NCBI RefSeq assembly: GCF_016656965.1
Contig: NZ_CP067977.1
Location: 2,581,001-2,645,000, forward strand
Reading direction: 5' to 3'
DNA length: 64,000 nt
Origin: Brevundimonas vitisensis
GTDB taxonomy: Bacteria; Pseudomonadota; Alphaproteobacteria; Caulobacterales; Caulobacteraceae
The notes below the pieces were generated by a model. It was not told where the DNA came from and did not search any database. It saw only the letters and a program-made list of their open reading frames with translations. Position numbers and translations under genes: made by a program. Shown piece after piece: positions 17,421 to 25,702 of the stretch; the stretch's first letter is position 1, and each line of letters begins with the position of its first letter.

Positions 17421-18500
17421 ATGCGGGACCGTCTAGGAACCATTCAGCACCTCAGAGGCATCGCCTGCCTGATGGTTGCGATCGCGCATTGCCTGATCCA
17501 TGTGGCGGTGCTTGAGGGGCGCGGGGACGCCGATGGTCGGCATCGCGCTGTGATGGATGGTACCTCCGCCATCTTCTTCTTCGTCATCAGCGGCTTCATC
17601 ATGGTCCATGTGTCGGGCCGTTACGGCACGCTGTCGGGCGCATGGCAGTTCCTGACACGCCGCTTCCTGCGGATCGCGCCGCTCTATTATCTCTGTACCT
17701 TTGCGATGGTGGTGCTTGTCGCGGTCGACAGGGGGCTGGCGGCAGTGAATTTCGCCGACCTGTTCCTGTCGCTGGCCTTTATTCCTTATGCCATGGGCGA
17801 GCATCGTTTCGCCGCGTTTCTGATTGTCGGTTGGACGCTCAGTTACGAGATGTTCTACTATGTCCTGTTCGCCATCGCCCTGCTGATGGCCAAGCCGAAA
17901 GCGATCGTCTTTCTGGTCTGCGCCTTTTGCGGCCTTGTGCTCGCCGGAGCGATTTTCCAGCCTCAGGCCTCGGCACCGGCGGCCTGGACCAGCCCGGTGA
18001 TCCTGCTGTTTCTGGCCGGTTGCATGATTGGCTACGCCTGGAAGCACTATCGAGCGCACTGGCCGGTATTGTCGCCCCGGCTAGGCTACAGCCTCATAAC
18101 CCTCATTCTGGTCGCGCAGGTGGTCGCCTTCAATTTGGGAGCCAGCGACGGCCTTTCCCATATCGAGTTCCGACCCTTCGACTGGGTGCCGGCGCTTCTG
18201 ACGGTGATGATCGCCGTGTCCACACGAGAGGTGAGCCGTGAAACATTGGCCACCCGCACCTTAGCCGCTTTGGGGGACAGTTCATACAGCCTGTACCTCA
18301 GTCATCCTCTGACGATCATCGCCGTCATGGTCTTCTGGAACCGCCTGCCGTTCGAACCACCAGCCTGGGTTTTTGCAGTCATTTCGATCCCCGCCGTCAT
18401 CGTCGGCGGATGGGTAGTCTATGTGCTGGCCGAAAGACCGCTGGTTAAGCTGTTGCTGTCGAAGCCCAAGGCACACGCGCCCCTGGCATTGCCCGCCTAG
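17421..18500 (+). CDS. OafA/YrhL-type acyltransferase, tandem copy 2
   Basis: A 359-residue paralogue of the preceding gene, starting at MRDRLGTIQHLRG after a run of eight G residues that also serves as the ribosome site. Shared blocks include AHCLIHVAVLEGRGD, VISGFIMVHVSG, FLRIAPLYYL and GDSSYSLYLSHPLTI, spaced as in copy 1. Both copies have about ten membrane spans. Its TAG stop is shared, through the palindrome CTAG at 18497-18500, with the TAG stop of the convergent hldD gene. Two diverged tandem copies suggest different acyl donors or acceptor positions; this is inference. Confidence 0.88.
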   Translation: MRDRLGTIQHLRGIACLMVAIAHCLIHVAVLEGRGDADGRHRAVMDGTSAIFFFVISGFIMVHVSGRYGTLSGAWQFLTRRFLRIAPLYYLCTFAMVVLVAVDRGLAAVNFADLFLSLAFIPYAMGEHRFAAFLIVGWTLSYEMFYYVLFAIALLMAKPKAIVFLVCAFCGLVLAGAIFQPQASAPAAWTSPVILLFLAGCMIGYAWKHYRAHWPVLSPRLGYSLITLILVAQVVAFNLGASDGLSHIEFRPFDWVPALLTVMIAVSTREVSRETLATRTLAALGDSSYSLYLSHPLTIIAVMVFWNRLPFEPPAWVFAVISIPAVIVGGWVVYVLAERPLVKLLLSKPKAHAPLALPA

Positions 18501-19498
18501 CGATACGGGTCCTCAGTCGCCAGGAAACCCTGGACATAGCGGCGGACGCCTTCTTCCAGGGGGGTGGACTGGCCGGGGAAGCCGGCGGCGCGGATGCGGT
18601 CCATCTTGGCCTCGGTGAAATACTGGTACCGGTCGCGGATCACCTCGGGCATGTCGACATAGCCGATGCGAGGCTCCTTTCCGGCGGCGGCAAAGGTGGC
18701 GTGCGCCAGGTCGGCGAATGAGCGGGCTTGGCCCGATCCGGCGTTGAAGATTCCCGAGACCGAAGGGGTCTCCAGCAGCCATTCGATGATGTCGACCACA
18801 TCGTCCACGAAGACGAAGTCTCTCAACTGGCCGCCGTCGGCATAGTCGGGGTGGTGCGAGCGGAACAGGCTGACGGCCTCGCCGGCCGCCACCTTGGGCC
18901 AGATCTGGGCCACGACCGACTTCATCGACCCCTTGTGCCCCTCATTGGGCCCATAGACGTTGAAGAATTTCAGCCCCGCCCACTGTGGCGGCGCGTGGTC
19001 ACGGGCCGCCTGGCGCACCGCATATCGGTCGAACAGGGCCTTGGAATAGCCATAGGCGTTCAGCGGCTTCAACGCGCCCAGGGCCACGGGGGCATTGTCG
19101 TCCTCGAACCCCTGGTCGCCATCGCCATAGGTCGCCGCCGACGAGGCATAGATCAGCCGCACACCCGCCGCCGCGCACCAGCCCCACAGGTCGCGCGACA
19201 GGTCGAAATTGGTCTTCAGGATCAGGTCTGCGTCCGGCTCGGTGGTCGAGGATATGGCCCCCATGTGCACGACGGCCGCGATCCGGTCGCGGTGCCGGTC
19301 CAGCCGCGCGAACAGGTCCTCGGGCGCCCACAGGTCGGCAATGTCGTGCTTGGCGATATTCTTCCACTTGGCCAGGTCGGCGGTTTCCAGCCGGTCGCAC
19401 ACGACGACGTCGCGCCGATCTTCTGCGCACAGCCGGGCGACGATATTGGAGCCGATGAAGCCTGCGCCCCCGGTGACCACGATCATGCGGCGGCTCAT
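18497..19498 (-). CDS. hldD: ADP-L-glycero-D-manno-heptose 6-epimerase
   Basis: A 333-residue extended short-chain dehydrogenase. The NADP site is VTGGAGFIGSNIVARL, the catalytic triad region includes YASSAATYGDG and Tyr/Lys in YGYSKALFD, and LKFFNVYGPNEGHKGSM with FVDDVVDI is diagnostic for HldD (RfaD). It converts ADP-D-glycero-D-manno-heptose to the L-glycero form, the last step of ADP-heptose synthesis for the LPS inner core. The gene follows hldE with an ATGA overlap, so the two steps are co-expressed. Length equals the usual bacterial enzyme. Confidence 0.96.
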   Translation of the reverse strand: MSRRMIVVTGGAGFIGSNIVARLCAEDRRDVVVCDRLETADLAKWKNIAKHDIADLWAPEDLFARLDRHRDRIAAVVHMGAISSTTEPDADLILKTNFDLSRDLWGWCAAAGVRLIYASSAATYGDGDQGFEDDNAPVALGALKPLNAYGYSKALFDRYAVRQAARDHAPPQWAGLKFFNVYGPNEGHKGSMKSVVAQIWPKVAAGEAVSLFRSHHPDYADGGQLRDFVFVDDVVDIIEWLLETPSVSGIFNAGSGQARSFADLAHATFAAAGKEPRIGYVDMPEVIRDRYQYFTEAKMDRIRAAGFPGQSTPLEEGVRRYVQGFLATEDPYR

Positions 19499-20991
19499 CG
19501 AACGGACTCCGTCATCTTTTCGATTGTGCGGGTGGTGGAGAACCCGTCGGCAAAGGTCGCCAGCCGGACCTCACCGCCCCAGCTTTTGACCAGGTCGCCG
19601 CCGACCACGCCCTCGCGCGTGTAGTCGGCGCCCTTGATCAGGACGTCGGGACGCAGCCGTTCGATCAGGGCGAGGGGCGTGGGATCGTCAAAAGCCGTCA
19701 CCCGGTCCACGCTGGCCAGGGCCCCTATGACCACGGCCCGGCTGTCCAGGTCGTTGACGGGGCGGCCCTCGCCTTTCAGCCGTCGCACCGAGGCGTCGGT
19801 GTTCAGCGCCACGATCAGCCGGTCGCACCAGCCGCGCGCCTGATCCAGATAGGCGACATGCCCCCGGTGCAGGATGTCGAAACAGCCGTTGGTAAAGCCG
19901 ACGCGCAATCCCTGCCGCCGCCAGGTCTCGACCTCGCGCGCCAGTTCCTCGACCGGGGTCACCTTGGCCTGGGCCGGGGCGGCATGGCCGGCCATTTCGG
20001 CCTCGATCAGTTCGGTCGGGGTGACGACGGCCGTGCCGCTCTTACCCACCACGACACCTGACGCCAGGATGGCAAACTGGACCGCAGTCTCCAGCGTCTC
20101 TCCTGCCCCCAGTGCCAGCCCCAGCGCCGCCAGGCCCGTGTCACCGGCTCCCGACACGTCGAACACCTCGCGCGCCCGGCCCGGGAAATGGCGCACCGGA
20201 CCGCCGCGCCGCATCAGCGACATCCCCTTGCCCGCGCGGGTCACCACCACAGCCTTTGCCTGGGTGGCGGAGAGCAGGGCTTCCAGCGCCGCCTCGACCT
20301 GAGCATCTGTTTCGACCGGAAGGCCCGTGGCCCCGGCCAGTTCACTGGCGTTGGGCTTGATCAGATCGACCGCGCCATAGCGGGCGAAATCCCGTCCCTT
20401 GGGATCGACGATCACCGGGGTGCCGGTGGTCTCGCCTGCCTGGATTGCCGCCTGGATCAGGGCCTCGTCCACCACCCCCTTGGCATAGTCGGACAGCAGG
20501 ATGGCGCAGGCACCGCCGAAGAGGTCCCGGTTCGCCACCGATCCCCCCGCACCCTCTTCATCCAGGCGCAGCAGCTGCTGGCCCGAGGCGACAAAGCGGG
20601 TCTTGACGATGGTGGCGATGTCGGCCCGGCGTTCGACCGCGTCCTGCATGCCCGCTTCGGCCAGGATCAGGGCGGCCAGCTCGTCACCGGGGCCGTCCTG
20701 GCCCGACACGGCACCCAATCGCGCGGTCGCTCCCAGGGCCGCGACGTTGCGGGCCACATTGCCGACCCCGCCCGGCATGGCGACGCGGCGCGTGGTGCGC
20801 AGGACCGGAATGGGGGCCTCGGGCGAAATGCGCGTGACCTCCCCATAGACATAGCGATCCAGCATCAGGTCGCCGACACAGGCGACGGTCAGTCCCCGCG
20901 CCCTGTCCAGCAAAGTCTGCAAACGGCCCAGGTCCAGTTCGTCTCGTCCCGTCGCCATGCGTGCGCCGTCGCTCTCGGTCAGTGTGGTCAC
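19495..20991 (-). CDS. hldE: Bifunctional heptose-7-phosphate kinase / heptose-1-phosphate adenylyltransferase
   Basis: A 498-residue two-domain protein. Residues 1 to about 330 form a ribokinase-type kinase: LTVACVGDLMLDRYVYGEV at the start, MPGGVGNVARNVAALG, and the catalytic DVSGAGDTGLAALGLALG. The last 140 residues are a nucleotidyltransferase with GFTNGCFDILHRGHVAYL and IVALNTDASVRRLKG. It phosphorylates and then adenylylates D-glycero-D-manno-heptose for the LPS core. The start is a GTG at 20991 preceded by AAGGCAGG; an internal ATG at 20958 is an alternative. The 3' end overlaps hldD by 4 bases. Confidence 0.95.
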   Translation of the reverse strand: MTTLTESDGARMATGRDELDLGRLQTLLDRARGLTVACVGDLMLDRYVYGEVTRISPEAPIPVLRTTRRVAMPGGVGNVARNVAALGATARLGAVSGQDGPGDELAALILAEAGMQDAVERRADIATIVKTRFVASGQQLLRLDEEGAGGSVANRDLFGGACAILLSDYAKGVVDEALIQAAIQAGETTGTPVIVDPKGRDFARYGAVDLIKPNASELAGATGLPVETDAQVEAALEALLSATQAKAVVVTRAGKGMSLMRRGGPVRHFPGRAREVFDVSGAGDTGLAALGLALGAGETLETAVQFAILASGVVVGKSGTAVVTPTELIEAEMAGHAAPAQAKVTPVEELAREVETWRRQGLRVGFTNGCFDILHRGHVAYLDQARGWCDRLIVALNTDASVRRLKGEGRPVNDLDSRAVVIGALASVDRVTAFDDPTPLALIERLRPDVLIKGADYTREGVVGGDLVKSWGGEVRLATFADGFSTTRTIEKMTESVR

Positions 20992-21041
20992 GCCTGCCTT
21001 CTACAGGGCCAGACCGCTTCGTCACAATCGCCGTGATTGTG

Positions 21042-22055
21042 TCAGGCCCCGATCGCGTCCAGCACCCGGGTCATGAAGTCGGCATCCGACCATCCCGCAT
21101 CGTCGCCTCGCAGAGCCCTTCCAATGCCCCATGCCTGTCGCACCACCACCACACGGTGCTCGGGGATCAGATACAGACGCTGGTTCCCGGCCCCTGCCGC
21201 CATGCGGACATCGGCGCGCGCGGCAACGCCGGCTCCTTCCTCGCCCAGGCCCGAGCGGCGACCTGGACCGATCAGGCCGGGCCGCAGCAGCCACCAACAA
21301 AGGCCATAGCCGGGATTTAACCTCGTGCCCTGAAACCCAGCGGCCAGGGCGGCGGGATCGACAGCGCCCCGTCCGCCCTGCAGCACGGCCTGGCCGAACG
21401 CCGCCCAGTTCCTGGCCGTCAGATGGGCCCCGGACGGCAGATGCGGCTGGCCGGCAGAAGTGCGCCAGTATCCCGCCTCGACGCCCAGCGGTGTCAGTAT
21501 GCGAGCCTTGATGAAGGCCAGAACGTCGTCCGGTTGGCCCGCCGCCACCAGTTTGCGCCGAACGATCTCGCCGAACACCTGAAACGGCGCGGGGCCATAG
21601 AGGAATCGTGTGCGCGGTGCGGCGGTCAGGGGCAGGGCGACGGCCTGTGCATAGGTCGGTGGGCGGCCGATCTGGCCCGAACCGACGCCCGCGGTCAGGG
21701 TCAGCAGGTCGCGGAGGGTGATGGTCGATTTGCCGGCATCGTCTCGCCATTCCGTCAGGGTCTCGGCACAGGTCTCGTCCAGGCTCAGGAGGCCGTCTTG
21801 AACCATGGCTGCAGCCAGGACCGCGCAGAAGCTCTTGGTCCCGCTGGCCAGTTCCCAAGCCCGATCGACAGCGCCGCCGCCAGAATAGGATTCATGCAGG
21901 GGATCTCCGTCCCGAAGGACCAGCAGGGACACGCCGCGCCGGCTGTCCGAATAGGCTTGCACCGCCTGCCAGTCAGCACTTCGTGCGTGCGCCAGTGACG
22001 GCATAGTCAGCAAGGCGCCCGAGGCGGCGATCAGGTGACGGCGGGACAGGGGCAT
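21042..22055 (-). CDS. Tat-exported serine hydrolase (beta-lactamase/esterase family)
   Basis: A 337-residue protein beginning MPLSRRHLIAASGALL, a twin-arginine signal peptide (SRRHLI) ending near AHA-RS. The mature part is a penicillin-binding-protein-like hydrolase with the active-site Ser-x-x-Lys in ASGTKSFC. LRDLLTLTAGVG is the usual following helix, and YGPAPFQVFGEIV may supply the Tyr. The start at 22055 is chosen so that the Tat motif is N-terminal; an upstream in-frame start at 22082 would bury it. The protein should act in the periplasm on an ester or amide. The exact substrate is unknown. It is not close enough to class C beta-lactamases to predict resistance. Confidence 0.82.
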   Translation of the reverse strand: MPLSRRHLIAASGALLTMPSLAHARSADWQAVQAYSDSRRGVSLLVLRDGDPLHESYSGGGAVDRAWELASGTKSFCAVLAAAMVQDGLLSLDETCAETLTEWRDDAGKSTITLRDLLTLTAGVGSGQIGRPPTYAQAVALPLTAAPRTRFLYGPAPFQVFGEIVRRKLVAAGQPDDVLAFIKARILTPLGVEAGYWRTSAGQPHLPSGAHLTARNWAAFGQAVLQGGRGAVDPAALAAGFQGTRLNPGYGLCWWLLRPGLIGPGRRSGLGEEGAGVAARADVRMAAGAGNQRLYLIPEHRVVVVRQAWGIGRALRGDDAGWSDADFMTRVLDAIGA

Positions 22056-22124
22056 GGCGATCTCCGACAGGGGCCTAGCCACTTCAACGGCCGCTTCTGC
22101 CCGATCCGGCGCAGCGCCCAGTGA

Positions 22125-22601
22125 TCAGGGGGCGCAGAAGGCGCGTGCCTCGCGGGCCAGCTCCAGGTCGCCGCCCTCCAGGGCGACGCGCACCGCGTCC
22201 TCGCACTTGTTCTGGCTCAACAGGCCGGTGACTTCGCGGCGCAAAGCCTGGCGGGCCACTTCGGCCTCACGCAAGGCGCGCGCCTGGCGCCGCTCAGCAC
22301 CCGAACACAGCGACACCAGGCCGGCATCGGCACAACGCACGATCAGCCGGGCCTCCCAGGCCTCGCGCTCAGAGGGGCCGCGCGTGACCGATGTCGCAGG
22401 TGGAGTAACGATCGCAGCCGGGGCGGGCGTGCTGGTCGCGGCGGGCGGCACGATCGTAATGGAGGTGGCCGGGGCTTCGTAGCGGCAAACCCACCGGCCG
22501 TTCTCGACGGCGCAGGTCGTCGGGACCAGTTCCAGCGCCCCGGCATCCTGAGGATCCTGGGGGAGGGTGGTGACGGCAAGCACGAGCAGCAGCGAAAACA
22601 T
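22125..22601 (-). CDS. Small putatively exported protein of unknown function
   Basis: A 158-residue protein starting at an ATG at 22601, preceded by AGGGTGA. An N-terminal hydrophobic stretch (MFSLLLVLAVTTL) may be a signal sequence. The first half is Pro/Thr/Ala-rich and low in complexity (PPAATSTPAPAAIVTPPATS). The second half is helical and charged, with four cysteines (RCADAGLVSLCSG, NKCEDAV, AFCAP) that could form two disulfides. It lies 69 bases upstream of the serine hydrolase on the same strand and may share its transcript. No family was recognised. Confidence 0.65.
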   Translation of the reverse strand: MFSLLLVLAVTTLPQDPQDAGALELVPTTCAVENGRWVCRYEAPATSITIVPPAATSTPAPAAIVTPPATSVTRGPSEREAWEARLIVRCADAGLVSLCSGAERRQARALREAEVARQALRREVTGLLSQNKCEDAVRVALEGGDLELAREARAFCAP

Positions 22602-22914
22602 GACGATCACCCTGGTCCAGTTGTCCCGACTTGCCCCCCGGCGTATCGAAGTGGCTTGACCCTAAGCCCATATTGGCCCGGCGCGAAGGCATTTCGCACC
22701 CCGGCGTCCGGTATCGAAGTCCGCTCCGAGGGTCGCTTCAGGCCGGAATTCCCCTTGTAAGAGAGTGGGATGCGATAGATTAATCACATCTGCCTTGTTT
22801 GTGCCGCGGTTTGGCAAACGTGAGTATTCAGAATGGTTAATTCCCTCTACAGGTGCAAGGGTGTCCGGCCGGGGTATCCTGCGGCTAAGCATGGTTAATC
22901 CTTTGGGGGAGTTG
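22602..22914. promoter_or_regulatory. Divergent intergenic region with repeated TTAA-containing motifs
   Basis: This 313-base gap separates a minus-strand gene from the plus-strand heptad-repeat protein. It contains three TTAA tetranucleotides (22780-22783, 22837-22840, 22895-22898). The last two lie in near-identical direct repeats, ATGGTTAATTCC (22833-22844) and ATGGTTAATCCT (22891-22902). None forms a full TTAA-N7-TTAA CtrA box. A possible -35/-10 pair is TTGTAA at 22756 with GATTAA 17 bases later. The strong ribosome site GGGGGA at 22904-22909 serves the next gene. No further short gene is supported. Confidence 0.4.
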
Positions 22915-23421
22915 ATGATGAAACTGATGTCTGTCCTGGTGACGGGAGCGGCTCTGCTGGCCGCCGGATCCGTCGCCGCCGAACCTTGGGGCACCGCGGG
23001 TGGTCCGTTCGGCTATGCTGTTTCGGGCTTTGGGCGTGATGCGGCTCCGGCCGCCGGCGCTGGTGGAACGGGCGGCGCTGCCTATGCTGGCGGCGGTGGT
23101 GCCGGTTACGATCCCCGCTGCGAATGCGTGCCGATCCGCGACTACACGGCTACCTTCTACGACACGCGCGGCCCGCGTCCGGTGCACGTCCGTTCGCCGG
23201 GCGTCCGTATCTCGTCGCCGCCGGTTTTCGTCCCCGGCGCCGACATCCATATCCAGGGCCCGCCCGTCTATGTCGACGCTCCGCCGGTCCGCGTCGGACC
23301 CTCGCAGATCTACATCTCGGCCCCGAACGTCCGCGTTCGTCCGTCGGAAGTGATCGTCGAAACGCCGGACGTCCACTTCACCGAGCCGCGTCCCGATCCC
23401 GAGTGCGATCGCTGCGAATAA
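22915..23421 (+). CDS. Secreted protein with ten 7-residue beta-strand repeats
   Basis: A 168-residue protein. Start ATG at 22915 follows GGGGGAGTTG and begins a clear signal peptide (about residues 1-22, ending SVAA-EP). A Gly/Ala-rich linker covers residues 23-66. Residues 87-156 are ten uninterrupted 7-residue units of the form x-P-x-[VI]-x-[VI]-x, for example SPPVFVP, GPPVYVD, APPVRVG, APNVRVR, PSEVIVE. Alternating Val/Ile suggests one short beta-strand per unit, possibly a narrow solenoid. The repeat block is framed by CxC (residues 69 and 71) and CxxC (164 and 167), which could form disulfide caps. A strong terminator follows, so it is probably a single-gene transcript. No known family was recognised; function is unknown. 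Confidence 0.8.
   Translation: MMKLMSVLVTGAALLAAGSVAAEPWGTAGGPFGYAVSGFGRDAAPAAGAGGTGGAAYAGGGGAGYDPRCECVPIRDYTATFYDTRGPRPVHVRSPGVRISSPPVFVPGADIHIQGPPVYVDAPPVRVGPSQIYISAPNVRVRPSEVIVETPDVHFTEPRPDPECDRCE
23173..23382 (+). repeat. Tandem 21-base repeat region encoding ten heptapeptide units
   Basis: These 210 bases encode residues 87-156 of the secreted protein as ten contiguous 21-base units. The amino-acid period is exact over all ten units with no insertion. At the DNA level the copies are diverged beyond the recurring GTC/ATC codons, so the array is old and unlikely to be unstable. Confidence 0.8.
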
Positions 23422-23446
23422 GCGGTCTGTTCGATAAAGCCTGCCG

Positions 23447-23482
23447 CGCCCCCGATCCTGACCGGATCGGGGGCGTTTCTTT
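23447..23482 (+). terminator. Rho-independent terminator after the heptad-repeat gene
   Basis: A perfect 11-base stem (CGCCCCCGATC at 23447-23457, GATCGGGGGCG at 23465-23475) with a 7-base loop is followed by TTTCTTT. It lies 25 bases after the stop codon of the secreted repeat protein. Confidence 0.88.
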
Positions 23483-23562
23483 GCGCGCTGCAACCGGACG
23501 ACAAGCGGAGCCTTTGCGGCGGGTCGGTGTTAAGCATGATGAATCCGAAAAGGGGGAGCCCG

Positions 23563-24462
23563 ATGCGCCTGCGATCGACCTGTTCCGTTCTTGCCATGCT
23601 GGGACTGATGACGGCGGCCTGCACGCCGGAGGCCGAAGCTCCCCCTGCGCCGGTCGAGGCTGCGCCTGTCCCGACGACCCCGCCAGCGCCCGCCATCGGC
23701 TACGCCTGCGAGAGTGGCATGACGGTCGAGGTCCAGTATCCCGATACAGCGACGGCCCAGCTGAAATACAAGGACCAGACCTATCCCTTGCGGACGGCAC
23801 CCTCCGCCAGCGGTGCCCGCTATGCAGGTTCGGGGCTGGAATGGACCACAGCGACGCGCGACGGTCAGGAAAGCGCGATCCTCAGCCGCCTGGGGCCCAA
23901 CGAAGATGTCGGGGTTGCCGTGCTGGAGCGGTGCAGCCGCCCGGTGGCGACCACCACCCCGACCGGACCGCAACCGCTGCCGATGCCCGCGCCGGGTGGC
24001 GTCCTGCCTGTCGCCCTGCCGTGCAAGGGGCCCCAGTTGAAACTGTCGGCCGAGGGCGGCGATGCCGGGGCCGGAAATCGCGTCTCCATCGTGGGCGTCC
24101 AGAACGTGGGCAGCCAGGCCTGCAGCCTGACCGGTTATCCCAACGTCACGCTCCAGGATGCCCAGGGCCGCAACCTGACGACCATCCGCGCCGAGCAGAC
24201 CCCAGGCAGTTATCTCAGGGCGGGCCAGGCCCCCGCGCCGGTCGAGTTGGCGCCCCAGGCCAAGGCTTTTGTCGATCTGGCCTGGAACGTCGTCCCGAAC
24301 GAGGGCAATGGCCAAACCAGCTGTCCGCAGGCAGCCCGTGTCCGCATGACCATGCCGGGCGATACCTCGGTCGTGACCCTGGCGCAGACCCTTACGCCCT
24401 GCGGTGGCCGTGTGCGCATCAGCCCGTTCCGTGCAGTGGCCGAACCGGTGCCGACACCCTGA
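23563..24462 (+). CDS. Lipoprotein with MliC-like and DUF4232-like domains
   Basis: A 299-residue predicted lipoprotein. ATG at 23563 follows GGGGGAGCCCG. The signal LAMLGLMTAAC ends in a lipobox with Cys at about residue 20. After a Pro/Ala linker, residues 45-115 match the pattern of MliC, the inhibitor of C-type lysozyme: YACESGMTVEVQYPD, AQLKYKDQTYPL, SASGARYAG, then WTT and a final hydrophobic strand. After a second Pro-rich linker, residues about 150-290 resemble DUF4232, with four cysteines (PCKGPQL, ACSLTGYP, SCPQAARV, TPCGGRV) placed as in that family. An outer-membrane or periplasmic protective role is suggested by the MliC part. Domain calls are from pattern memory, not a search. 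Confidence 0.75.
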   Translation: MRLRSTCSVLAMLGLMTAACTPEAEAPPAPVEAAPVPTTPPAPAIGYACESGMTVEVQYPDTATAQLKYKDQTYPLRTAPSASGARYAGSGLEWTTATRDGQESAILSRLGPNEDVGVAVLERCSRPVATTTPTGPQPLPMPAPGGVLPVALPCKGPQLKLSAEGGDAGAGNRVSIVGVQNVGSQACSLTGYPNVTLQDAQGRNLTTIRAEQTPGSYLRAGQAPAPVELAPQAKAFVDLAWNVVPNEGNGQTSCPQAARVRMTMPGDTSVVTLAQTLTPCGGRVRISPFRAVAEPVPTP

Positions 24463-24508
24463 GGCCGGGGGGTTTCGGTCGCCGGAAAAAAGGTCTAGCG
24501 GAGCGCCC

Positions 24509-25702
24509 ATGACCGTCAGCTTTCACGACCGCATCGCCGCAGAACTCGCCGACATCGAGGCCCAGGGCCTGACCAAGCCGGAACGCGTGATCGCCTCCCG
24601 CCAGGGACCGGTGATCCACGTTGGCGGCCGGGATGTTCTGAATTTCTGCGCCAACAACTATCTGGGTCTGGCAGGCGACCAGCGGGTCGTCGATGCCGCC
24701 AATGCCGCCGCAGAGCAGCGGGGCGCGGGCACGGCCTCGGTCCGGTTCATCTGCGGGACGCTGGACATCCACAAACAGCTGGAGCGCGCGACCGCCGATT
24801 ATCTCGGCTTCGAGGACGCCATCCTGTTCGCCGCTGCCTTCGATGCCAACGGCGGGCTGTTCGAGCCTCTGTTCGGGGCCGAGGACGCCATCGTCTCCGA
24901 CAGCCTGAACCATGCCTCGATCATCGACGGGGTGCGGCTGTGCAAGGCCAAGCGGTATCGCTTTGCCACCTCGGACATGGACGACCTGGAGGTTCAGCTG
25001 AAGCAGGCCCGGGCCGACGGTGCGCGCAACATCGTCATCGCCACTGACGGGGCCTTCTCCATGGACGGCTATATCGCCCGACTGGTGGAAATCCGGGCTC
25101 TGGCAGATCGCTATGACGCCTTGATCATGGTCGACGATTGCCACGCCACGGGCTTCCTGGGTCCGCAGGGGCGGGGGTCCTTTGCCCATCACGGCGTGCA
25201 GATCGACTTCCTCAGCGGCACCTATGGCAAGGCGCTGGGCGGGGCCATGGGGGGCTTCATCTGCGCGACGGCGCCGGTGGTGCAACTGCTGAAGCAGCGG
25301 GCACGGCCCTATCTGTTCTCTAACGCCCTGGCTCCCTCGATCTGCGGGGCCAGCCTGGAGGCGATCCGCATCGCCTCGGGTTCCGAAGGAGACGAGCTGC
25401 GTGCCCGCCTGTTCGCCAATGCCGCCCGTTTCCGCGCCGCCATGACCGAGGCAGGCTTCGAACTTCTGCCCGGCGAACACCCGATCATTCCAGTGATGCT
25501 GCATGATGCCAAACTGGCCCAGACCATGGCGGCCCGGATGCTGGAACTGGGCGTCTATGTGATCGGCTTCAGCTTCCCCGTTGTCCCGCGCGGCCAGGCC
25601 CGCATTCGGACCCAGATGTCGGCGGCGCACACCTTCGAACAGATCGATCAAGCGGTCGCGGCGTTCAAGACGGCCGGCAAGGAACTGGGAGTAATCGCAT
25701 GA
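24509..25702 (+). CDS. kbl: 2-amino-3-ketobutyrate coenzyme A ligase (glycine C-acetyltransferase)
   Basis: A 397-residue PLP-dependent alpha-oxoamine synthase. Signatures are NFCANNYLGLAG, GTASVRFICGTLDIHKQLE, VDDCHATGFLGPQGRG and the Schiff-base lysine in SGTYGKALGGAMGG. It cleaves 2-amino-3-ketobutyrate with CoA to glycine and acetyl-CoA, the second step of threonine degradation. Start ATG at 24509 is chosen because upstream in-frame codons lie in the preceding lipoprotein's 3' end. Its stop overlaps the tdh start in ATGA, matching the standard kbl-tdh operon. Confidence 0.96.
   Translation: MTVSFHDRIAAELADIEAQGLTKPERVIASRQGPVIHVGGRDVLNFCANNYLGLAGDQRVVDAANAAAEQRGAGTASVRFICGTLDIHKQLERATADYLGFEDAILFAAAFDANGGLFEPLFGAEDAIVSDSLNHASIIDGVRLCKAKRYRFATSDMDDLEVQLKQARADGARNIVIATDGAFSMDGYIARLVEIRALADRYDALIMVDDCHATGFLGPQGRGSFAHHGVQIDFLSGTYGKALGGAMGGFICATAPVVQLLKQRARPYLFSNALAPSICGASLEAIRIASGSEGDELRARLFANAARFRAAMTEAGFELLPGEHPIIPVMLHDAKLAQTMAARMLELGVYVIGFSFPVVPRGQARIRTQMSAAHTFEQIDQAVAAFKTAGKELGVIA

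Noticed and set aside
21042..22055. Antibiotic-resistance beta-lactamase
   Set aside because: It has the S-x-x-K motif but no clear Y-x-N and K-T-G motifs of class C enzymes, so only a general serine-hydrolase call is justified.
22776..22902. CtrA boxes in the region before the heptad-repeat gene
   Set aside because: Three TTAA half-sites exist, but none has a second TTAA at the required 7-base spacing.
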